Shown one piece after another: positions 15,579 to 18,112 of a DNA stretch of 18,112 nt (the stretch's first letter is position 1; every line of letters begins with the position of its first letter). Below the pieces are notes generated by a model. That model searched no databases and had not been told where the DNA came from. It was given only the letters and a program-made list of their open reading frames with translations. The stretch spans positions 1 through 18,112 of the forward strand of contig JAQUCP010000035.1 in the NCBI GenBank assembly GCA_028686135.1, in the 5' to 3' direction. Both the position numbers and the translations under genes were made by a program. This DNA comes from UBA12481 sp012523435. Lineage in GTDB: Bacteria > Bacteroidota > Bacteroidia > Bacteroidales > UBA12481.

Positions 15579-16706
15579 TTAATTGTAGGGAATAAACCCG
15601 GCGCGGTCCAGTTTAGCCACGATAAATTTGACCAGGTATTTATTTTGGAGGTTGATGACGTACCTCCGTGAATTGTCTTCACAGTTGATAATCAGGTCCT
15701 TTTCGCGCAACCATTTAATCATTTTGGAGATATCGGCAGGTTGTTTTTGTGGGAAGAGGAATCGGATATCGGCAGCCTGGAATGTTTGTTTTTCGATAGC
15801 CACATCGATAATTAGTCGGTCATGTTCGCTAAAGACCCGGTCGAACAGGGGGTGTTTGAAAGCTGGGATGAGGATATCTTCTTTGAACACGTTGTAATTC
15901 ATCACTTTATCCATTCTGACCATATCATTTCGGAGGCCTTGGAGGGCAAATTCGATATAATCGAACAGGTCTTTTTCTTTTTCCGAGTCGGCTTTTTGGA
16001 GTAAGTGGACATATTTTTCCGGATCGGGGGCCATACAGAATGTTGGGTTAAGGATTCGGTTAGTTGGGCCCGCGAATCCCTGCTTTCTCAGCATGACGTA
16101 GGAGAAAAGCCGGCTAACCAAGCCGTTGGCGTCTCTGAACGGGTGGATCCAGAGGAATTTATGGTGGGCGAAGGCGCTTTTTAAGGCGTCGAATTTGGGA
16201 GCATCTGGTTTGTTAACAAAGGTGACTAATTTTTCCAGCATGGGTTCCACGAGGTGGTACTTTGGGGAGTTATTTCCGGCGGAATCTGGTCTGGCGGGGC
16301 CGTGTCGATATTTTCCTGCGTTTCTGGTGCTTTCCAGGGTAATTCCGTCGCGGATTTGTTGGTGGATCCAGGCGAAGAATCCTTTGAAAATGACTGCTTC
16401 CTCCATTCCCTCATCCAGGAGTTTCAGGGTATCGGCTACTTTTTCCACTTCCTGGACTTTTCGGCCTTTTGTTTCATCGTCGTCCTCTTTAGATTCGAGG
16501 TATTTGTTGATTCCTGTTTTATTTCCATCGATTCGGGCTGAAGCCATAGCGTCGATATCACGGAAAATTGCTCTGATTTGGTTTAGCAAGTCGGGTTCGA
16601 TAGTGGATTCTTGTTGTTTTCGTCTGAGAAAATCTAACTCTATAACGTAATCCGTTATTCTGCTGCTAAATAGAGGCTCTGGGGTTTGGAAAGACAGTAA
16701 TTTCAT
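15579..16706 (-). CDS. Fic-family protein with altered catalytic motif
   Basis: 375 aa. A Fic_N-type N-terminus (SSRITDYVIELDFLRRK) carries a class II-like inhibitory motif SARIDGN (56-62), with Asp60 where the family has Glu. The Fic core has AHHKFLWIHPFRDANGLVSR (180-199). The family motif is HxFx(D/E)GNGRxxR; here His188, Phe190, Asp192, Asn194, Gly195 and Arg199 are kept, but Gly is Ala193 (as in Doc) and the first Arg is Leu196. That Arg normally helps hold the nucleotide phosphates. A winged-helix-like C-terminus (about 290-375) follows. Fic proteins usually transfer AMP to protein hydroxyls; the loss of Arg suggests weak, changed or absent activity. No FicA-like antitoxin gene is adjacent. 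It lies 57 bp upstream of the S41 gene on the same strand. Confidence 0.88.
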   Translation of the reverse strand: MKLLSFQTPEPLFSSRITDYVIELDFLRRKQQESTIEPDLLNQIRAIFRDIDAMASARIDGNKTGINKYLESKEDDDETKGRKVQEVEKVADTLKLLDEGMEEAVIFKGFFAWIHQQIRDGITLESTRNAGKYRHGPARPDSAGNNSPKYHLVEPMLEKLVTFVNKPDAPKFDALKSAFAHHKFLWIHPFRDANGLVSRLFSYVMLRKQGFAGPTNRILNPTFCMAPDPEKYVHLLQKADSEKEKDLFDYIEFALQGLRNDMVRMDKVMNYNVFKEDILIPAFKHPLFDRVFSEHDRLIIDVAIEKQTFQAADIRFLFPQKQPADISKMIKWLREKDLIINCEDNSRRYVINLQNKYLVKFIVAKLDRAGFIPYN

Positions 16707-16793
16707 ACGTGATAAATGGGCAAGCGCTGCTTGTAATAGTAGTTAACCTATTGGATGTTATTGAAAAACAGAAAAATAGACTTTGCCTTAATC

Positions 16794-16811
16794 AGTTGAC
16801 CTTTGTCAACT
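16794..16811. promoter_or_regulatory. Dyad AGTTGAC-CTTT-GTCAACT
   Basis: A perfect 7-bp inverted repeat with a 4-bp spacer lies about 88 bp upstream of the Fic start codon. There is no T-run after it on the plus strand, so it looks more like a protein-binding site than a terminator. The regulator is unknown. Confidence 0.35.
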
Positions 16812-16960
16812 TGGATTGTTCCAGGTAAAAATAGGGTAAATCATTTTTATAAGCAATACTCTTTTATTTGGAAGTGAGGTTTTCTATTATTGGGACTAAG
16901 GTGGTTACTTTGCGGCCAAGAAAAAATCTTACACACGGTGGGCTGTTTCTTAAAAAGTCC

Positions 16961-16968
16961 TACATTTG
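16961..16968 (+). promoter_or_regulatory. tRNA promoter -7 element TACATTTG
   Basis: TACATTTG followed by CA is an exact match to the Bacteroidota -7 consensus, 43 bp before the tRNA. It predicts a start near 16975 and a leader of about 37 nt to be removed by RNase P. No clear -33 element is visible. Confidence 0.6.
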
Positions 16969-17011
16969 CACCCCACGCACACACTTATTACGACCACACG
17001 CACACATAGTA

Positions 17012-17086
17012 CGGGGTGTAGCGCAGCCCGGTTAGCGCGCGTCGTTCGGGACGACGAGGCCGGTGGTTCGAATCCACTCACCCCGA
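17012..17086 (+). tRNA. tRNA-Pro (anticodon CGG)
   Basis: 75 nt, folds as a full cloverleaf. The acceptor stem CGGGGTG pairs with CACCCCG without mismatch. The D stem is GCGC/GCGC, the anticodon stem CGTCG/CGACG, and the loop TTCGGGA gives anticodon CGG (17047-17049), which reads the Pro codon CCG. The T arm is GGTGG-TTCGAAT-CCACT with one G-T pair. The discriminator base is A17086. CCA is not encoded and must be added by nucleotidyltransferase. It has its own promoter at 16961-16968, and a strong hairpin with a T-run begins 11 nt downstream. Confidence 0.96.
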
Positions 17087-17096
17087 CACCAAGTAA

Positions 17097-17131
17097 CTAG
17101 ACCTGACAGGTATTAGACCTGTCAGGTCTAG
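17097..17131 (+). repeat. Palindromic repeat, copy 1 (also likely tRNA terminator)
   Basis: CTAGACCTGACAGGT, loop ATTAG, ACCTGTCAGGTCTAG: a perfect 15-bp stem with a 5-nt loop. Each arm contains ACCTGACAGGT, which is itself a near palindrome. A T5 run at 17135-17139 makes it a plausible intrinsic terminator for the tRNA on the plus strand. It has a near-identical partner at 17993-18027, so it is also a dispersed repeat. Confidence 0.85.
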
Positions 17132-17276
17132 AAGTTTTTGTAAGGATGGTTACATAAGAAATGGAGCCACACCAAAGCTCCCGGCCCTCCATTCCGGAGG
17201 ATGCAGGAGTTTGGCTGTTAAAAGAATGTTTACAATATTATATAGGATTGTTAGCAGGATTGACCTTTGCCGTTAA

Positions 17277-17942
17277 GAACCAGCGATCCGGAACTTACCA
17301 ACCTTTGAGTCTTTTAATGCCTTGCAGGACAATGAATTCCACCAGAAAACTACTTCGATTGAGCCGGGGTCTCAAGATAGGCTTGGCCTTACGGAGGTGA
17401 CTGGCGATCATCCCATCCTTACTTTTTGCTGGCAGTGATGTTCGTAGTCTTGGCATCGGTAATGGTGCTTTCCTCATCCAGCCCGAAAGCAGATGCTGCT
17501 GTTCCTGTACCGAGTGGGACCCAAATTCATCTCACCAATACTCAAGTGTTAGATGCTGAGCCATCTAACGTAAAAGTAACCTTTTTTGGTTGTCAGAACT
17601 TCTATTACAATGAGGAGTGGCTTAATATCACTCCTGACTCCCTCTACTTTAATGACGTAGAGGTTAGCCTCTTTGGAAGAAAGAACGACTCCATATTGGC
17701 TCGGTCATTAGACAGCATTGATGTTGCCATCACCATACCTCCCAAGTACTACATCTGCTCGATAATCTCGGTTAGTTTGTGAATGAGACCGGCTTTTTCA
17801 CTTCCAACATGATCAGTCATTCGCCAAAGGCTATCAGCATTTTGTCCGAGTCAACCAATCCAAGGCAGTGATTCCCTGTTATATCACATCAGCCGAGAAA
17901 CAACTGGCCGATTTCTCCATGCCAGTTGTTCCCAGAGGGTAA
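17277..17942 (+). pseudogene. Probable frameshifted remnant of an exported or secreted protein gene
   Basis: No single frame stays open, but protein-like sequence jumps between plus frames. From 17277 one frame reads EPAIRNLPTFESFNALQDNE and continues to LTEVTGDHPILTF (stop at 17438). A second frame (about 17438-17779) reads VKVTFFGCQNFYYNEEWLNI and DSLYFNDVEVSLFGRKND (stop at 17782). A third gives FVNETGFFTSN (17776-17808) just after an in-frame TAG. The first frame then resumes with DQSFAKGYQHFVRVNQSKAV and ITSAEKQLADFSMPVV, ending at TAA 17940-17942. The pattern suggests a decayed gene with at least three frameshifts. I do not recognise the family. The middle part (17426-17782) could alternatively be a short real gene with a TTG or ATG start and a hydrophobic N-terminus, but it lacks a convincing start. 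Confidence 0.4.
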
Positions 17943-17992
17943 CTTCCACAATAACAAGGATTAAGACTGGGCCTCTTAAGAGCTGTTTTTTT

Positions 17993-18027
17993 TTAAACCT
18001 GACAGGTCTTAGACCTGTCAGGTTTAA
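17993..18027. repeat. Palindromic repeat, copy 2
   Basis: TTAAACCTGACAGGT, loop CTTAG, ACCTGTCAGGTTTAA: a perfect 15-bp stem with a 5-nt loop. It shares the ACCTGACAGGT core and the TTAG part of the loop with copy 1, while the outer four base pairs differ yet remain paired. A T9 run (17986-17994) lies on its left side, so it is not oriented as a plus-strand terminator. The 85 bp to its right, up to the window end, show nothing I can identify. Confidence 0.8.
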
Positions 18028-18112
18028 GACCGCTGTCGTCCTTATTAGCACTCCTGTATTGTAAAACGCCAGATTTGCAACTATTTGCGTTTTTAGCAAA
18101 GAGAATGCTTCA

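Larger units (their letters stand above)
16707..17011. other. Intergenic region between the Fic gene and the tRNA
   Basis: About 305 bp, A/T-rich, with no coding sequence that I can support on either strand. It should hold the minus-strand promoter of the Fic gene, but no strict TAnnTTTG is present on that strand. It contains a 7-bp dyad (16794-16811) and the tRNA promoter (16961-16968). A direct repeat CACGCACACA (16974-16983 and 16997-17006) lies in the expected 5' leader of the tRNA transcript. Confidence 0.6.

Noticed and set aside
15579..16706. Fic gene as part of a toxin-antitoxin pair
   Set aside because: No small partner gene lies on either side; the inhibitory-like motif is within the same protein.
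17161..17400. A 79-residue plus-strand open frame after the tRNA
   Set aside because: Composition is not protein-like overall, and the neighbouring frame carries a better remnant; treated as part of the decayed region.
17884..18099. A 71-residue minus-strand open frame
   Set aside because: It runs through the palindrome and is antisense to the remnant's C-terminal end; no start signal or family pattern.
17141..18112. Integrated phage or integrative element at the tRNA
   Set aside because: No integrase, no transposase and no copy of the tRNA 3' end as an attachment site is visible in the window.

Overview
The window looks like the chromosome of a member of the Bacteroidota. The taxon evidence consists of a C-terminal type IX secretion (T9SS) sorting domain, a TonB-dependent receptor with an N-terminal carboxypeptidase-regulatory-like domain next to a DUF4249 lipoprotein, lipoproteins with relaxed lipoboxes, a Bacteroidota-type OmpR-family two-component pair, and several promoters of the form TAnnTTTG. 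I cannot place it below phylum with confidence.

Layout. (1) Positions 1-5605, minus strand: a tightly packed run read from right to left, made up of a secreted PHP-domain lipoprotein, a TonB-dependent receptor, a DUF4249 lipoprotein, a DUF3943 protein, a small lipocalin-like lipoprotein, and the start of a YceI-like gene that leaves the window. Gaps are 8 bp or negative except for a 30-bp gap with a possible internal promoter. It reads as an outer-membrane uptake or surface-sensing operon with unknown substrate. (2) 5606-8425, plus strand: a control region with an exact 13-bp direct repeat, a promoter, and a repeat-rich leader, followed by a three-gene envelope-stress operon (LiaF-like membrane protein, LytS-type histidine kinase, LytTR response regulator). 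(3) 8438-10569, minus strand: a second two-component system, RprX/RprY-like kinase and OmpR-family regulator. (4) 10654-13407, plus strand: a large exported Asp-box (BNR) beta-propeller protein with a T9SS type A sorting domain. (5) 13422-16706, minus strand: a Prc/Tsp-type S41 protease and a Fic-family protein with an altered active-site motif. (6) 16707-18112: a tRNA-Pro(CGG) gene with its own promoter, then about 1 kb with no intact gene. Two near-identical 35-bp palindromes bracket what looks like a decayed protein gene.

How it fits together. Much of the window concerns the cell envelope: sensing (two histidine kinases), outer-membrane transport, lipoproteins, T9SS export and periplasmic proteolysis. 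I do not see a defence system, CRISPR array, transposase or integrase. The most interesting unexplained signals are non-coding: the 22-bp-period direct repeat upstream of the LytTR operon, the covarying palindrome pair after the tRNA, and the half copy of that palindrome that forms the last codons of a histidine kinase gene.
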